Under the pieces are notes generated by a model. That model saw nothing but the letters and a program-made list of their open reading frames with translations, searched no databases and was not told where the DNA came from. A DNA stretch of 64,000 nucleotides from Betaproteobacteria bacterium (GTDB lineage: Bacteria > Pseudomonadota > Gammaproteobacteria > Burkholderiales > JACQAP01). Location of the stretch: positions 62,001-126,000 of the forward strand of contig JACQAP010000020.1 in assembly GCA_016194905.1 (NCBI GenBank). The letters run 5' to 3'. Shown here one piece after another: positions 32,377 to 41,511 of the stretch. The position numbers and the translations under genes were made by a program. Each line of letters opens with the position of its first letter. Position 1 is the stretch's first letter.

Positions 32377-33606
32377 CTATCTGTGTGCCTTCGCGCTGCG
32401 GGCCGGGACAGCGAACTCGCGATGACATACCTCGGCGAGCCTGGCGACGCCCTCACGGATGCCCTGCTCCGAGGGATGGGCGAAGCAAAGGCGCAGCCGG
32501 GTCTGTCCCGCGCCGGCATCGATCATCCATTCGGCACCGGGGTTGATCGCCACGCCCGACTGCAGCGCCAGTTGCGTCAGGCGAGTCGTGTCGACGCCAT
32601 CCGGTAACGTCACCCAGAGGAAAATGCCGCCCGCCGGATCGTCGAACTTGGCTGCCGCCCCGAACTGTGTGCGAAGCGCCTCGATCATCACATCAAGCTT
32701 GCGGCGCAGGGTTTTCCTCAGCGCCCGCACGTGAGACTCGAAATGGTCTTGACAGTATTCCGCGAGGATCATCTGCTCGAGGGCACCCGACCCGCCATCG
32801 CTCTTGATACCGAGAATGCGGCTCATCAGCGGCCAGCCGGTGACGAGATAACCGATCCGCAGCGCCGGCGCGATCGACTTCGAGAACGAGCCGATGTGGA
32901 TGACGCGGTCGTCGCTCACCATGCCGCGCAGCGCTCGCGGACGCGTGCCTTCCCACACCAGATCCGCGTAACACTCGTCTTCGAAGACCGGCGCGCCGTA
33001 ATCCACGGAGAGCCCGAGTATCTCGGTCCGCCGTGCCTCGCTCATCACGGTGGCGGTCGGGTTTTGCACCGTCGGGATCGTGTAGATGTACTTCGGCCTG
33101 ATGCCGCGGCGCTTGAGATCATCGAGCGCCGTCTTCAGCCCGTCACTGCTCAGGCCGTCGTGATCGACCTCGACACCGACGATATTCACGCCCAGGCGCT
33201 TCAACCGCGTAATGGCACCGCCATAAGTCATTTGCTCGACGATGACCGTGTCGCCCGGCGACAGCAGCACCTGATTGACGAGATCGAGGCCTTGCAACGA
33301 GCCCGACGTAATCAGGATCTCGTCGGGCGAACAGGCGATGCCGGCATCGTTGGCGAGCTTGCGGGCGATGAATTCGCGCAACGGGCGATAACCGAGAGGG
33401 CCGCTCTGGAGTCCATACGTGGACAGGGTCCTGCCCTCGCGTTTCAGCACCGTGGTTGCGGCCGCGATCAGGCCCTCGACCGGGACGCTGTCGGCATCGT
33501 TGTGGCCGCCGACGAAATTGTATTTCGGAAAGTCGGTCCACCTGGCGGTGGCCGGCGGCAGATCGGGGCGAAGCAGTTCAGCGTAGTCGAATAGCTCGGC
33601 AGCCAT
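32377..33606 (-). CDS. PLP-dependent aminotransferase (fold type I, LysN/MocR-catalytic-like)
   Basis: 409 residues. Fold type I aminotransferase: LGYRPLREFIARKLAND, ITSGSLQGLDLVNQVLLSPG, the Asn contact in TIPTVQNPTATVMSE, ECYADLVW, and the Schiff-base lysine in HIGSFSKSIAPALRIGY; Arg for the carboxylate in TRLRLCFA. It lacks the GntR-type HTH of MocR regulators, so it is a free-standing enzyme of the 2-aminoadipate/valine-pyruvate type. Substrate uncertain. Start ATG at 33606. Leftward, converging on the SDR gene; a 180-base gap separates it from slyX. Confidence 0.9.
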   Translation of the reverse strand: MAAELFDYAELLRPDLPPATARWTDFPKYNFVGGHNDADSVPVEGLIAAATTVLKREGRTLSTYGLQSGPLGYRPLREFIARKLANDAGIACSPDEILITSGSLQGLDLVNQVLLSPGDTVIVEQMTYGGAITRLKRLGVNIVGVEVDHDGLSSDGLKTALDDLKRRGIRPKYIYTIPTVQNPTATVMSEARRTEILGLSVDYGAPVFEDECYADLVWEGTRPRALRGMVSDDRVIHIGSFSKSIAPALRIGYLVTGWPLMSRILGIKSDGGSGALEQMILAEYCQDHFESHVRALRKTLRRKLDVMIEALRTQFGAAAKFDDPAGGIFLWVTLPDGVDTTRLTQLALQSGVAINPGAEWMIDAGAGQTRLRLCFAHPSEQGIREGVARLAEVCHREFAVPARSAKAHR

Positions 33607-33786
33607 GGGCTTTCCTTATCGGCGCGCATCGGACAGGCTGCGCGCGGGATGGCATCCTTTCAAAACGTCGGTGCATATCGTATGGTATTCGTGAAAGGAG
33701 TTCTGGTGGGCGGGGCCGCAGTGGCTGATGGACAGCGGGGAATTCCCGCGCATGTTGGCCCGCTAGCCGGAGAAGACCCGCCGGCG

Positions 33787-33987
33787 CTAGGTGTGCGGCG
33801 GCGTTTCGTCGCGCAGATTGCGGGGCTCCGCCGGGAGCGCGGTCCGCACCTGCTCGCGCAAGGTGCGCAGTTCCATCTGGAGTTGGTCGATCTGTTGTTG
33901 CTGGCGATAAATGGTTTGGTTCAGCGCTTCCAGCAATTCCTCGGAAAAACTCAGCTTTGCTTCAATTTCCGCGAGGCGGGATTCCAT
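33787..33987 (-). CDS. slyX: SlyX family protein
   Basis: 66 residues from the ATG at 33987 (AGGAG eight bases upstream). Almost entirely a coiled coil: ESRLAEIEAKLSFSEELLEA and LNQTIYRQQQQIDQLQMEL, the hallmark of SlyX, with a short Pro-rich tail. Function in the cell is not settled. It follows the S4 RNA-binding gene after five bases and is surely cotranscribed with it. Confidence 0.9.
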   Translation of the reverse strand: MESRLAEIEAKLSFSEELLEALNQTIYRQQQQIDQLQMELRTLREQVRTALPAEPRNLRDETPPHT

Positions 33988-33992
33988 ATTCT

Positions 33993-34229
33993 TTACTCCT
34001 GGCGCGGGCTTCGCTTTGTCGTTACGAATACTTTGACGCCGCGGCACTCCACCGTCTGCCCGGCGTGAATCTTTGCGGTCTTGCGGCTTTCCGGCCGGCC
34101 GTCCACCGTGACCTTACCTTCGGCGACCATGTGCTTGCCCTGCCCGCCGCTATCGGCAATGCCCGCCAGCTTGAGCAGATCGCACAGCCGGACATGCTCG
34201 TCTTTCAACTGAATCTGGATGGTTTCCAT
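33993..34229 (-). CDS. S4-domain RNA-binding protein (YbcJ-like)
   Basis: 78 residues. A minimal S4 domain: IQLKDEHVRLCDLLKLAGIA, GGQGKHMVAEGKVTVDGRPE and the end RKTAKIHAGQTVECRGV, as in YbcJ, which binds structured RNA and is linked to ribosome biology. Start ATG at 34229 with a weak GGGA site; the longer frame upstream lacks family resemblance. Operon with slyX. Confidence 0.9.
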   Translation of the reverse strand: METIQIQLKDEHVRLCDLLKLAGIADSGGQGKHMVAEGKVTVDGRPESRKTAKIHAGQTVECRGVKVFVTTKRSPRQE

Positions 34230-34379
34230 AGTGTCCCGATGGGTTTTATTCGACTCTAGCTCAATCAGCCCGGCCCGCGAAGGGGGATGGGTGTCCTGCG
34301 CATGCATTGCGGTGTTCTGGACTTACAATACCGGAATCCATTGCCGATCTGATCGGTCCAACTTTCCGAGTATCGCCTG

Positions 34380-35969
34380 ATGCAATCCCTCAGCTTCGAC
34401 AATGCGTTCGTGCGCGAACTGCCTGCGGACCCGACGACCGGGCCGGGACGGCGACAGGTGCACGGGGCATTGTATTCGCGCGTGGAACCCACGCCGGTGG
34501 CCGCGCCACGACTGATTGCGTATTCGCACGAGGTGGCCGCGATGCTGGACATCGATCCGGCCGATATCGAATCGCCGGCCTTTGCGCAGGTATTCGGCGG
34601 CAACGCATTGCTCGATGGCATGCAACCGTATGCTGCCAACTATGGCGGACATCAGTTCGGCAACTGGGCAGGCCAGCTCGGCGACGGCCGCGCCATCACG
34701 CTGGGCGAAACGATCAATGCGAAAGGCGAACGCTGGGAGCTGCAGTTGAAGGGCGCGGGTCCGACGCCGTATTCGCGCACGGCCGACGGCCGCGCCGTGC
34801 TGCGCTCGTCGATACGCGAATTCCTGTGCAGCGAGGCAATGCATCACCTCGGCGTGCCGACGACGCGTGCCTTGAGCCTGGTGGCGACCGGCGAACCGGT
34901 CGTGCGGGACATGTTCTACGACGGCCATCCCCGGTCCGAAGCGGGCGCGATCGTGTGCCGGGTGGCGCCGTCGTTCATTCGTTTCGGCAACTTCGAACTG
35001 CCGACGTCGCGCGACGACGTCGACCTCCTGAACAAGCTGATCGCCTTTACGATCCGACGCGATTTCCCGGAGTTGATTTCCGACAGGAGCGGTCGCGGGC
35101 AGGCCGGGCAACCGGGCGAGCAGGTGCGCGCGGAGTGGTTCACACAGGTCTGCGAGCGTACCGCCCGCATGGTTGCGCACTGGATGCGGGTCGGTTTCGT
35201 GCACGGCGTGATGAACACCGACAACATGTCGATCCTCGGCCTGACCATCGACTACGGCCCGTATGGCTGGATCGATGATTTCGATTTCGACTGGACACCG
35301 AATACGACCGACGCGCACGGGCGCCGCTACCGCTTCGGCCAGCAGGCGCAGATCGCGTACTGGAATCTGGGGCAGCTCGCCAACGCACTGGTGCCGGCCT
35401 ATGCCTCCGTCGACCCGCTGCACGCCGGTCTGCAGCGTTATGTGGACGTTTTTACTGCGACAGATCGCGGCAACATTGCAGCAAAACTCGGCCTGGCCGA
35501 ATGTCTGGATGAAGACGAGGAACTCATGCAGGCACTGCAGGCGTTGCTGCAGGAAGCGGAGGTCGACATGACTTTGTTCTTCCGCGCGCTGAGCGACATC
35601 GATTTCAATTCGCCGAACCTTGCGCCGTTCAGCCATGCCTTCTATGACGAGGCGAAGCAGCGGCGAGCCGAGCCGGGATTCGACGACTGGCTGCTGCGCT
35701 ACGCCGCGCGTGTGCGGCGCGACGGGATGCTGGCCGTGGAACGCCGTTCGCGCATGCATGCCGCCAATCCGCGCTACGTTCTGCGCAATTATCTGGCGCA
35801 GCAGGCGATCGACCGTGCCGAACAGGGCGACGATGCGGGGATCCACGAACTACTCGACGTGTTGCGTCGTCCCTACGAGGATCAGCCCGGCCGCGAGCAG
35901 TTTGCGCAGCGCCGGCCCGATTGGGCGCGTAACCGGGCAGGGTGCTCGATGTTGTCCTGCAGCTCGTGA
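34380..35969 (+). CDS. selO: SelO/YdiU protein adenylyltransferase
   Basis: 529 residues, close to the usual length. A pseudokinase-fold enzyme that transfers AMP to Ser/Thr/Tyr of redox proteins. Landmarks: [55 protein letters not shown], the catalytic [20 protein letters not shown] segment, and the C-terminal [12 protein letters not shown]; bacterial SelO has Cys at the selenocysteine position of the eukaryotic protein. Divergent from the S4/slyX pair, with a 150-base gap. Activity is linked to oxidative stress and glutathionylation, fitting the nearby gshA. Confidence 0.95.
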   Translation: MQSLSFDNAFVRELPADPTTGPGRRQVHGALYSRVEPTPVAAPRLIAYSHEVAAMLDIDPADIESPAFAQVFGGNALLDGMQPYAANYGGHQFGNWAGQLGDGRAITLGETINAKGERWELQLKGAGPTPYSRTADGRAVLRSSIREFLCSEAMHHLGVPTTRALSLVATGEPVVRDMFYDGHPRSEAGAIVCRVAPSFIRFGNFELPTSRDDVDLLNKLIAFTIRRDFPELISDRSGRGQAGQPGEQVRAEWFTQVCERTARMVAHWMRVGFVHGVMNTDNMSILGLTIDYGPYGWIDDFDFDWTPNTTDAHGRRYRFGQQAQIAYWNLGQLANALVPAYASVDPLHAGLQRYVDVFTATDRGNIAAKLGLAECLDEDEELMQALQALLQEAEVDMTLFFRALSDIDFNSPNLAPFSHAFYDEAKQRRAEPGFDDWLLRYAARVRRDGMLAVERRSRMHAANPRYVLRNYLAQQAIDRAEQGDDAGIHELLDVLRRPYEDQPGREQFAQRRPDWARNRAGCSMLSCSS

Positions 35970-36051
35970 AGAGTCGAGGATCGAGCCGGCGCGTTTTTTC
36001 TTTACAAACCCGTGACCCTAAATCGATACTGGGGCCACATGGAGGCTAGTC

Positions 36052-36339
36052 ATGGCTAAAGCACCAGCAGTTATCGGGTTCATATCACGGGAGGACTACG
36101 CCGAGTTTCGTGCGGTTTGTGTCGACGGGGATGGCATGCCGAATGACTACAAAGTCTTTCTGAAAACCTACAACCAGCAGCTTGGCGAGCTTCGCGCAGG
36201 CGGCGTATCCCCCACTCAAATGAATATAAAGCCCGGTGAACTGGCTGCCTGGTGCAAGGCCAATGGGCATGCAATCGATAGCAGCGGCCGCGCTGCCTAT
36301 GCGAACTTCGTTTTCGCGGGATTGAACATCAAAAGATAA
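36052..36339 (+). CDS. Hypothetical protein
   Basis: 95 residues, GGAGG six bases ahead of the ATG. Predicted helical and mixed: AVIGFISREDYAEFRAVC, MPNDYKVFLKTYNQQLGELR, ELAAWCKANGHAIDSSGRAA. No signal peptide or known motif. The strong ribosome site and natural composition make it credible. It stands alone between selO and a transporter fragment. Confidence 0.7.
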   Translation: MAKAPAVIGFISREDYAEFRAVCVDGDGMPNDYKVFLKTYNQQLGELRAGGVSPTQMNIKPGELAAWCKANGHAIDSSGRAAYANFVFAGLNIKR

Positions 36340-36378
36340 CGCGGCATTGATGTCCGGATTTTTTTCTGACTGAAATCC

Positions 36379-36516
36379 GTGGCGCCGCCGGACATCAGCC
36401 TCAACCACATTTTCGTCTCGGTGCTGCCGTTCATCGCGCTGCAAATCGCGGGCCTGCTCGTCGTGCTCTTTCTGCCGGACGTGGCGCTATTCCTGCCCAG
36501 GCTGCTACACCAGTGA
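36379..36516 (+). pseudogene. TRAP transporter large-permease (DctM-type) C-terminal fragment
   Basis: 45 codons from a GTG to TGA read APPDISLNHIFVSVLPFIAL followed by a hydrophobic QIAGLLVVLFLPDVALFLP and the end RLLHQ. This is what the last membrane helix and C-terminus of TRAP-transporter DctM subunits look like (…DI-x-IFRG…PFI…LALW-LP). The rest of the ~430-residue permease and its DctP/DctQ partners are absent. A perfect terminator follows at 36549, as if the original operon end had been kept. Fragment by homology recall; a real 45-residue membrane peptide cannot be excluded. Confidence 0.6.
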
Positions 36517-36548
36517 TTCGTGACGCGTCGGACATGCAGCCGGGAAAT

Positions 36549-36576
36549 CCGCGATAGGGTAGTATCGCGGTTTTTT
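36549..36576 (+). terminator. Rho-independent terminator
   Basis: CCGCGATA (36549-36556), loop GGGTAG, TATCGCGG (36563-36570), then six T. It follows the transporter fragment and lies just ahead of the ribosome site of the FKBP gene, so the FKBP gene either has a promoter overlapping it or is regulated by read-through. Confidence 0.85.
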
Positions 36577-36591
36577 AGGAGCGGCTTTGTG

Positions 36592-37260
36592 ATGCGAACC
36601 ATTGTGCTCTGCCTGCCGGTTTTGCTCGGCATCGGATTTTCCGCCGCGCAAGCTGCGGATCTTGCGAACGACGAGCAGAAAGCCCTTTACGCCCTCGGCG
36701 TTGCGATCAGCGAATCCCTGGCCGAATTCTCGCTGAGCGAGTCCGATCTGGAAATCGTGAAATCCGGCCTCTCCGATGGCATCCTCAAGCGCCCGCTGAA
36801 GGTCGAAGCGCAGAGCGTCAAGCCAAAGGTGCAGCAATTGGTCAAGGCGCGTGCCGCGATTGTCGCGGAAAAGGAAAAGAAGGGCAGTGCCGCATTTCTC
36901 GCGAAGGCCGCCGCGGAACCCGGTGCCAGGAAGACCGCATCAGGCGCCATCGTGACCACGCTGCAAGAAGGCAAGGGGCCGTCGCCCAAAGCCTCTGACA
37001 CGGTCAAGGTCCACTATCAGGGAACCCTGGTAAATGGAACGGTGTTTGACAGCTCCATTCAGCGCGGTCAGCCGGCCACGTTTCCGCTCGGTAACGTGAT
37101 CAAGTGCTGGACCGAGGGCGTGCAGGAGATCAAGGTCGGTGGCAAGGCCCGCCTGGTGTGCCCGGCCGACATCGCTTATGGGGATCGCGGATCACCGCCC
37201 GCCATCAAGCCCGGCGCTACTCTTCTCTTCGAAGTCGAGCTGCTCGAAATCGTCAAATAA
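36592..37260 (+). CDS. FKBP-type peptidyl-prolyl cis-trans isomerase, exported (FkpA/Mip-like)
   Basis: 222 residues with a signal peptide (IVLCLPVLLGIGFSAAQA). The N-terminal helical dimerisation part (NDEQKALYALGVAISESLAE; Lys-rich KARAAIVAEKEKKG) precedes a C-terminal FKBP domain: VKVHYQGTLVNGTVFDSSIQ, FPLGNVIKCWTEGVQEIKVG, IAYGDRGSPPAIKPGATLLF. Acts as a periplasmic folding helper. AGGAG lies 11 bases before the ATG at 36592, or 8 before an in-frame GTG at 36589, so either may start translation. Converges with the small gene at 37301 across a strong hairpin. Confidence 0.93.
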   Translation: MRTIVLCLPVLLGIGFSAAQAADLANDEQKALYALGVAISESLAEFSLSESDLEIVKSGLSDGILKRPLKVEAQSVKPKVQQLVKARAAIVAEKEKKGSAAFLAKAAAEPGARKTASGAIVTTLQEGKGPSPKASDTVKVHYQGTLVNGTVFDSSIQRGQPATFPLGNVIKCWTEGVQEIKVGGKARLVCPADIAYGDRGSPPAIKPGATLLFEVELLEIVK

Positions 37261-37268
37261 AGAAGACG

Positions 37269-37295
37269 GTCGGGGTCCCCGTTGGGGACACCGAC
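37269..37295. terminator. Hairpin between convergent genes
   Basis: GTCGGGGTCCCC (37269-37280) and GGGGACACCGAC (37284-37295) with one mismatch and loop GTT. It lies between the FKBP stop (37260) and the stop of the leftward gene (37301), so it can serve both, although no long T run is present. Confidence 0.6.
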
Positions 37296-37300
37296 ATGAG

Positions 37301-37573
37301 CTAAGAATGCCGCTCGGGTGTTTTGGCCGGCCCGAGCACCGGTTCATCGTCGGGCTCCGCGCCGTGATAGGTCACGCGCAACGCCTCGTCCTCGGCGTCG
37401 TCCCAGGCTTTTGCGGCGCGCTGGTCGAAGCGCGCACGGCTGCTGCGCTTCATCACGGCGTCGTAGGCCCGCTCGACGCTGAGCCCGCGCTTCTCGATCA
37501 GTGCGGTCGCGGCCCGGCATCCCGCCTCGATATCGTCCGTGGGTGCCCGGGAATCGAAAATCCAGAGTTTCAT
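37301..37573 (-). CDS. Hypothetical protein
   Basis: 90 residues: MKLWIFDSRAPTDDIEAGCR, then helices (GLSVERAYDAVMKRSSRARF; KAWDDAEDEALRVTYHG) and an acidic tail. Cytoplasmic, acidic overall. AGGA lies seven bases before the ATG. I do not recognise a named family. It is 118 bases downstream of gshA's stop in the same direction, so it could be the tail gene of that transcript. Confidence 0.6.
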   Translation of the reverse strand: MKLWIFDSRAPTDDIEAGCRAATALIEKRGLSVERAYDAVMKRSSRARFDQRAAKAWDDAEDEALRVTYHGAEPDDEPVLGPAKTPERHS

Positions 37574-37691
37574 GGGTGTTCCTGCAGTAAGAGATTCCGT
37601 GTTTCGCGATTCTAAAAAAATATCCGGACAAATGCGAGGACGGGCGAAAACGAAAAAGAGGCACTCCGGGCGAATTCGCTACCCTGTCCGC

Positions 37692-39254
37692 TCAGCTTTT
37701 CCGCTGAATCGGAACCGCGTTCAGCCGTTCGGGCGCCAGATATTGCTGCCGGTAGATCTCGAAAGGCAGGCTATCGGACACTTCAATGTTTCGTTGTTCC
37801 TCGAGCGACTCCTTCGCCAACTGGGCAAATCGTTCCTCCACTTCAGCGGGAAGCGGCAATCGCTTGATGTCGGCAGCGTGGCGCAGCGACTGCGCGACGG
37901 TGAAGCGGATGTAGGAGCTGTCGTGGCGCTCCCGTATTTCCCTGAGCACGCGGGCGGAAGGGACGGAATCGGGATCGTTCAGCGCGGCGACGGCAGCCGC
38001 GAGCGCGTCGCAATACGCAGTGCCCCCGTGCGCGGCATCGAGCGCCGCGGCGATCGGCTCGCATTCGACCATCAGTTGCCGACCCCATTCGAACAGACCC
38101 ACTTTCTTTCCATGCCTTTCGAGCCGCAGGCCGGGCTCGCGCCCGCGAGCGGCGACACGGTTCTGGTTGCGCCCGATGGCGGCGATTTCCTCGGGGGTGT
38201 CGGCGGGGCTCTCTTCGAGCAGGCAATGCAGCAGGAACACGTCGAGCAGCCGGATCGTGGCCGCGCCTATGCCGATCGCACGGAACGGATCGAGATCCAT
38301 CAGGCGTACTTCGACGTATTCGACGCCGCGCTCGCGCAATGCGTGCAGCGGCCGCTCGCCCGGACGGATGACGCGCTTCGCCCGGACCTTGCCGTAGAAC
38401 TCGTTCTCGATCTGCAGCAGGCTGGTGGCGAGCTGGCGGTAGTCATCGCCGTCGCGGATGCCGATCGTCTCGTAGGGCGGGTAGGGTTGGGTGAGCGCGT
38501 CGTAAAGCGAGGCGCCGTAGTTTTCCAGGTTGTTGTAGCTCACTGCGAGCGCGGACTGCGCATCGCTGTGGTAGCCGAGCCGCCCCATGCGCAGCGACGT
38601 GGCGTGAGGCAGATGGAACGTGCCGCGGCCAAACTCGCGCAGCTCGTGCTTGCGGCCTTCGACGAAGCTTGCGCACACCGCAGGCGATGCGCCGAACAGG
38701 TAGAACAGGAGCCACGCATTGCGCCGGAAGTTGCGGATGAGCGCGAAGTACGCTTCGTTCGGCTCGCCGACACCCGGTATCGGCCAGACGATGTCGGGCA
38801 GCGAGAAATTGTAGTGAATGCCGGAAATCATCTGCATGCGCCGGCCGTAACGGTGCGACAGTCCGGTGCGGTACACCGTCTTCATGCGGCTGACGTTGGA
38901 GCGACCATAGCGGCCGATCGGGATGGCATCGTCCGCGGGCAGTCCGCAGGGCATGCTCGCGCACCACATCATCTCGTCGCCGAGCGCGCGATAGACGACC
39001 TGATGGATCCGGGTGAGTTCCTCGAGGCAGGACTCTACGCCGGTGTGCACGCCGGTGATCAGCTCGAGCTGCGACTCGCTAAAGTCGGTGGTGATGTGCG
39101 GATGGGTAAGCGCCGAGCCGAGCGTCAACGGGTGCGAGGTCATGGCGAGCTTGCCCTCGGGACGCACGCGCAGGCTTTCCTTCTCGATACCGCGACGGAT
39201 GCCCTTCAGTACGGCGGGCGAAAGTGTGCGCAGGCTTTCCTGGATCTTGTTCAA
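37692..39254 (-). CDS. gshA: Glutamate-cysteine ligase
   Basis: 520 residues, the length of the proteobacterial class-1 enzyme. Joins glutamate and cysteine using ATP, the first and rate-limiting step of glutathione synthesis. Landmarks: GIRRGIEKESLRVRPEGKLA, TTDFSESQLELITGVH, MWCASMPCGLP, SGIHYNFSLP, EVRLMDLDPF and the block YNNLENYGASLYDALTQPYP. ATG at 39254. It supports the GST at 20247. gshB is not in the window. Monocistronic or followed by the small gene at 37301. Confidence 0.96.
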   Translation of the reverse strand: MNKIQESLRTLSPAVLKGIRRGIEKESLRVRPEGKLAMTSHPLTLGSALTHPHITTDFSESQLELITGVHTGVESCLEELTRIHQVVYRALGDEMMWCASMPCGLPADDAIPIGRYGRSNVSRMKTVYRTGLSHRYGRRMQMISGIHYNFSLPDIVWPIPGVGEPNEAYFALIRNFRRNAWLLFYLFGASPAVCASFVEGRKHELREFGRGTFHLPHATSLRMGRLGYHSDAQSALAVSYNNLENYGASLYDALTQPYPPYETIGIRDGDDYRQLATSLLQIENEFYGKVRAKRVIRPGERPLHALRERGVEYVEVRLMDLDPFRAIGIGAATIRLLDVFLLHCLLEESPADTPEEIAAIGRNQNRVAARGREPGLRLERHGKKVGLFEWGRQLMVECEPIAAALDAAHGGTAYCDALAAAVAALNDPDSVPSARVLREIRERHDSSYIRFTVAQSLRHAADIKRLPLPAEVEERFAQLAKESLEEQRNIEVSDSLPFEIYRQQYLAPERLNAVPIQRKS

Positions 39255-39353
39255 GCGGGTGTGCCTCGACGTGGAGAGGGCGTAAAGTAACAGAAGGTTG
39301 GGTTCGATTCGTATGCCAGGCGCCAGGCGCCAGGGGCCGGGGCGGGCGCGGGC

Positions 39354-40757
39354 TTATTTGCCGAGCGCTGCGACGACGGCTGCGACGAGCTGGTCCTGGG
39401 CCCAGCGCTTTCCGTCCGGATCGACGCCGGTGCGCACGATCACCAGATCGCGGCCGGGAACGATCGTCACGAACTGCCCCTTGTTGCCGGCGGTCGTGAA
39501 GGTTCCCGATGGCACGCCCGGCATCTGATCGAGCAGCCAGAACTGCGCGCCGTAGCCCCATTGTCCAGCGACCGGCGGCCGCGTGGGCGCAGGCGTGCTG
39601 GAAAATTTCACCCAGCCTTCCGGCAGCAATCTTTTGCCATTCCACACGCCATCGTTCGAGAGCAGCAGGCCGAAGCGCGTCAAATCGCGGGCTGTGGTGT
39701 AGGTCTGGCTCGAGCCGACGAAATTCCCGAGATGATCGATCTCCATGCGCGTGTGATACATGCCGAGCGGATGCAGCAGCTCATCGTAAGGGAAACGCAG
39801 GTATTTCAGATCATCCGCGAGCCGATGGCGCAACGCCCGCAGCAGCAGCAGCGTGTCGTTGTTCGCATACTTCCAGCGCGTGCCCGGCGCCACTTCCAGC
39901 GGCGTGGTCGTCACTGCGCTGATCACATCCTCCCCGCCGAAGTAGACCGCGTAAGTATTCGGACCGCCGCTGAAGAGCCCGCTGGACATCCACAGAAGCT
40001 GCTTGTGCGTGATGGCCCGCCGCGGATCGCCCGGATAATTCCATTCGGGAATGTTCACCGGCGCGTCCAGATCCAGCAGGCCCTGCTTCGCAGCGATGGC
40101 GAGCAGCGCCGCCGAGATGCTCTTCGCCGTTGACCAGGTGCGATAACCCGAGTGAACGCCGAATCCGGGACGGTAGCGCTCGGCGACGATCTTGCCGTTC
40201 TTCACGATGATGACGGCGGTCGTGACGACCCCGGCGCTCTCCCCGTAACTCTTGCCGTCGAAGGCGCGATCCAGAATGGGCGCCAGTGTGCGATGGCGTG
40301 CGTCGAGGCCGCTCGCGGGAAGATCGACGCGATCGCCGCCGGGAAATGGCAGGTTACCGACATCGGGCGGGGGCGAGTACTGGACATTCGGCAAGCGCGG
40401 GATGTCGCCGATCTGCCAGTGCGGCGGCAGCACCGTACAGCCCATGGTGTCGCGAAAGGCGGCGACGCGGACGATCTCGCCCGAAATGTCGGTCGCCGTC
40501 ACGAGTCTGCGCTGCTCGTCGATGACCGGATCGGGGTAGCCGAGCCCTCCGACGTCGACCAGTTCGACCGTTTTGATGTCGTCCAGCGGACGACCGGCGA
40601 AGAAGTGCGCCGAACAGGTAAACAGCGCACGATAGCCCGCCACGATAAGGGGTTCCTTCTCGTCGGCTATGCCGGCGGGGCGCTGATAGGGCGCCGCAGC
40701 AAGAGCAGGGGCGAGCAGCGACAGCAGGATAATCGACAGGGCGAACTTGTTTTTCAT
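39354..40757 (-). CDS. Exported serine hydrolase, beta-lactamase/class C-like
   Basis: 467 residues from the ATG at 40757 (GAAGG upstream), with a signal peptide (FALSIILLSLLAPALAA). The catalytic SxxK is STAKSI (S209, K212), the YxN motif is in KYANNDTLL, and the third motif appears as AGNKGQF. An N-terminal ~140-residue region of unknown role precedes the hydrolase domain. Family members act as esterases, D-aminopeptidases or carboxypeptidases; true beta-lactam resistance is unlikely without the KTG-type box. Divergent from the rhomboid gene. Confidence 0.88.
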   Translation of the reverse strand: MKNKFALSIILLSLLAPALAAAPYQRPAGIADEKEPLIVAGYRALFTCSAHFFAGRPLDDIKTVELVDVGGLGYPDPVIDEQRRLVTATDISGEIVRVAAFRDTMGCTVLPPHWQIGDIPRLPNVQYSPPPDVGNLPFPGGDRVDLPASGLDARHRTLAPILDRAFDGKSYGESAGVVTTAVIIVKNGKIVAERYRPGFGVHSGYRTWSTAKSISAALLAIAAKQGLLDLDAPVNIPEWNYPGDPRRAITHKQLLWMSSGLFSGGPNTYAVYFGGEDVISAVTTTPLEVAPGTRWKYANNDTLLLLRALRHRLADDLKYLRFPYDELLHPLGMYHTRMEIDHLGNFVGSSQTYTTARDLTRFGLLLSNDGVWNGKRLLPEGWVKFSSTPAPTRPPVAGQWGYGAQFWLLDQMPGVPSGTFTTAGNKGQFVTIVPGRDLVIVRTGVDPDGKRWAQDQLVAAVVAALGK

Positions 40758-40888
40758 ATGTACGCCTTCATTTATTGACGGGCGGGATTCAATTAAAGTG
40801 AGCCGAACGTTTCGACGGTGCCGAAGCGTAACATGCAAACGATTTCCCGCTGGGCTGGTCGAACCCGCCGCGAAAAACAAGGAACCCC

Positions 40889-41503
40889 ATGCCTGCATTC
40901 ACGCAAGCCCTCATCATCGCCAACGTCGTGGTCTATCTCCTGGATGTGCAGATGGGGCATGCTCTGATTCAATGGTTCGCCCTCTGGCCGGGCGACGGCG
41001 CCGGCCTGGCGAGCCTTCCGCTCCTGACGCCGTGGCAACTCGTGACCTACAGTTTTCTGCACGGCGGCCTGACCCATCTTGCATTCAACATGTTCGCGTT
41101 GTGGATGTTCGGCGGCGAGCTGGAGCGGGTCTGGGGCGTACGCCGCGTGGCCATGGCTTACTTTGCCAGCGTCGTGAGCGGCGCAGTGGTGCAGTTGTTG
41201 GTCAGCGGCCTGTTTGGTCCCGGTGGCGGACTCGTTGTCGGTGCGTCCGCGGGCGTGTTCGGGATTCTGCTGGCCTACGCTCTGGTTTTTCCGAATCGCA
41301 CCATCGTGCCGCTGATTCCGCCGATTCCCATGCCGGCACGCGTATTCGTGCTGCTCTACGCGGTGCTGGAACTGGTGCTCGGTGTCACGGGAACGCAAGC
41401 GGGCGTCGCCCATTTTGCGCACCTGGGCGGACTGCTGGGTGGCTGGCTGGTCTATCGCTACGGGCGCAGTGCACCCGGAAACTGGCGCGGTCGCATGCGC
41501 TAG
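40889..41503 (+). CDS. Rhomboid family intramembrane serine protease
   Basis: 204 residues, six membrane helices. The catalytic dyad is present: S120 in VVGASAGVFGIL and H178 in HFAHLGGLLGGWL; the loop HGGLTHLAFNMFALWMFGGE with the conserved helix-2 His/Asn is also typical. Cleaves membrane-spanning segments of other proteins within the bilayer. AAGGA five bases ahead of the ATG. Divergent from the serine hydrolase and convergent, eight bases apart, with the DUF2914 gene. Confidence 0.94.
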   Translation: MPAFTQALIIANVVVYLLDVQMGHALIQWFALWPGDGAGLASLPLLTPWQLVTYSFLHGGLTHLAFNMFALWMFGGELERVWGVRRVAMAYFASVVSGAVVQLLVSGLFGPGGGLVVGASAGVFGILLAYALVFPNRTIVPLIPPIPMPARVFVLLYAVLELVLGVTGTQAGVAHFAHLGGLLGGWLVYRYGRSAPGNWRGRMR

Positions 41504-41511
41504 CCGGCGCG

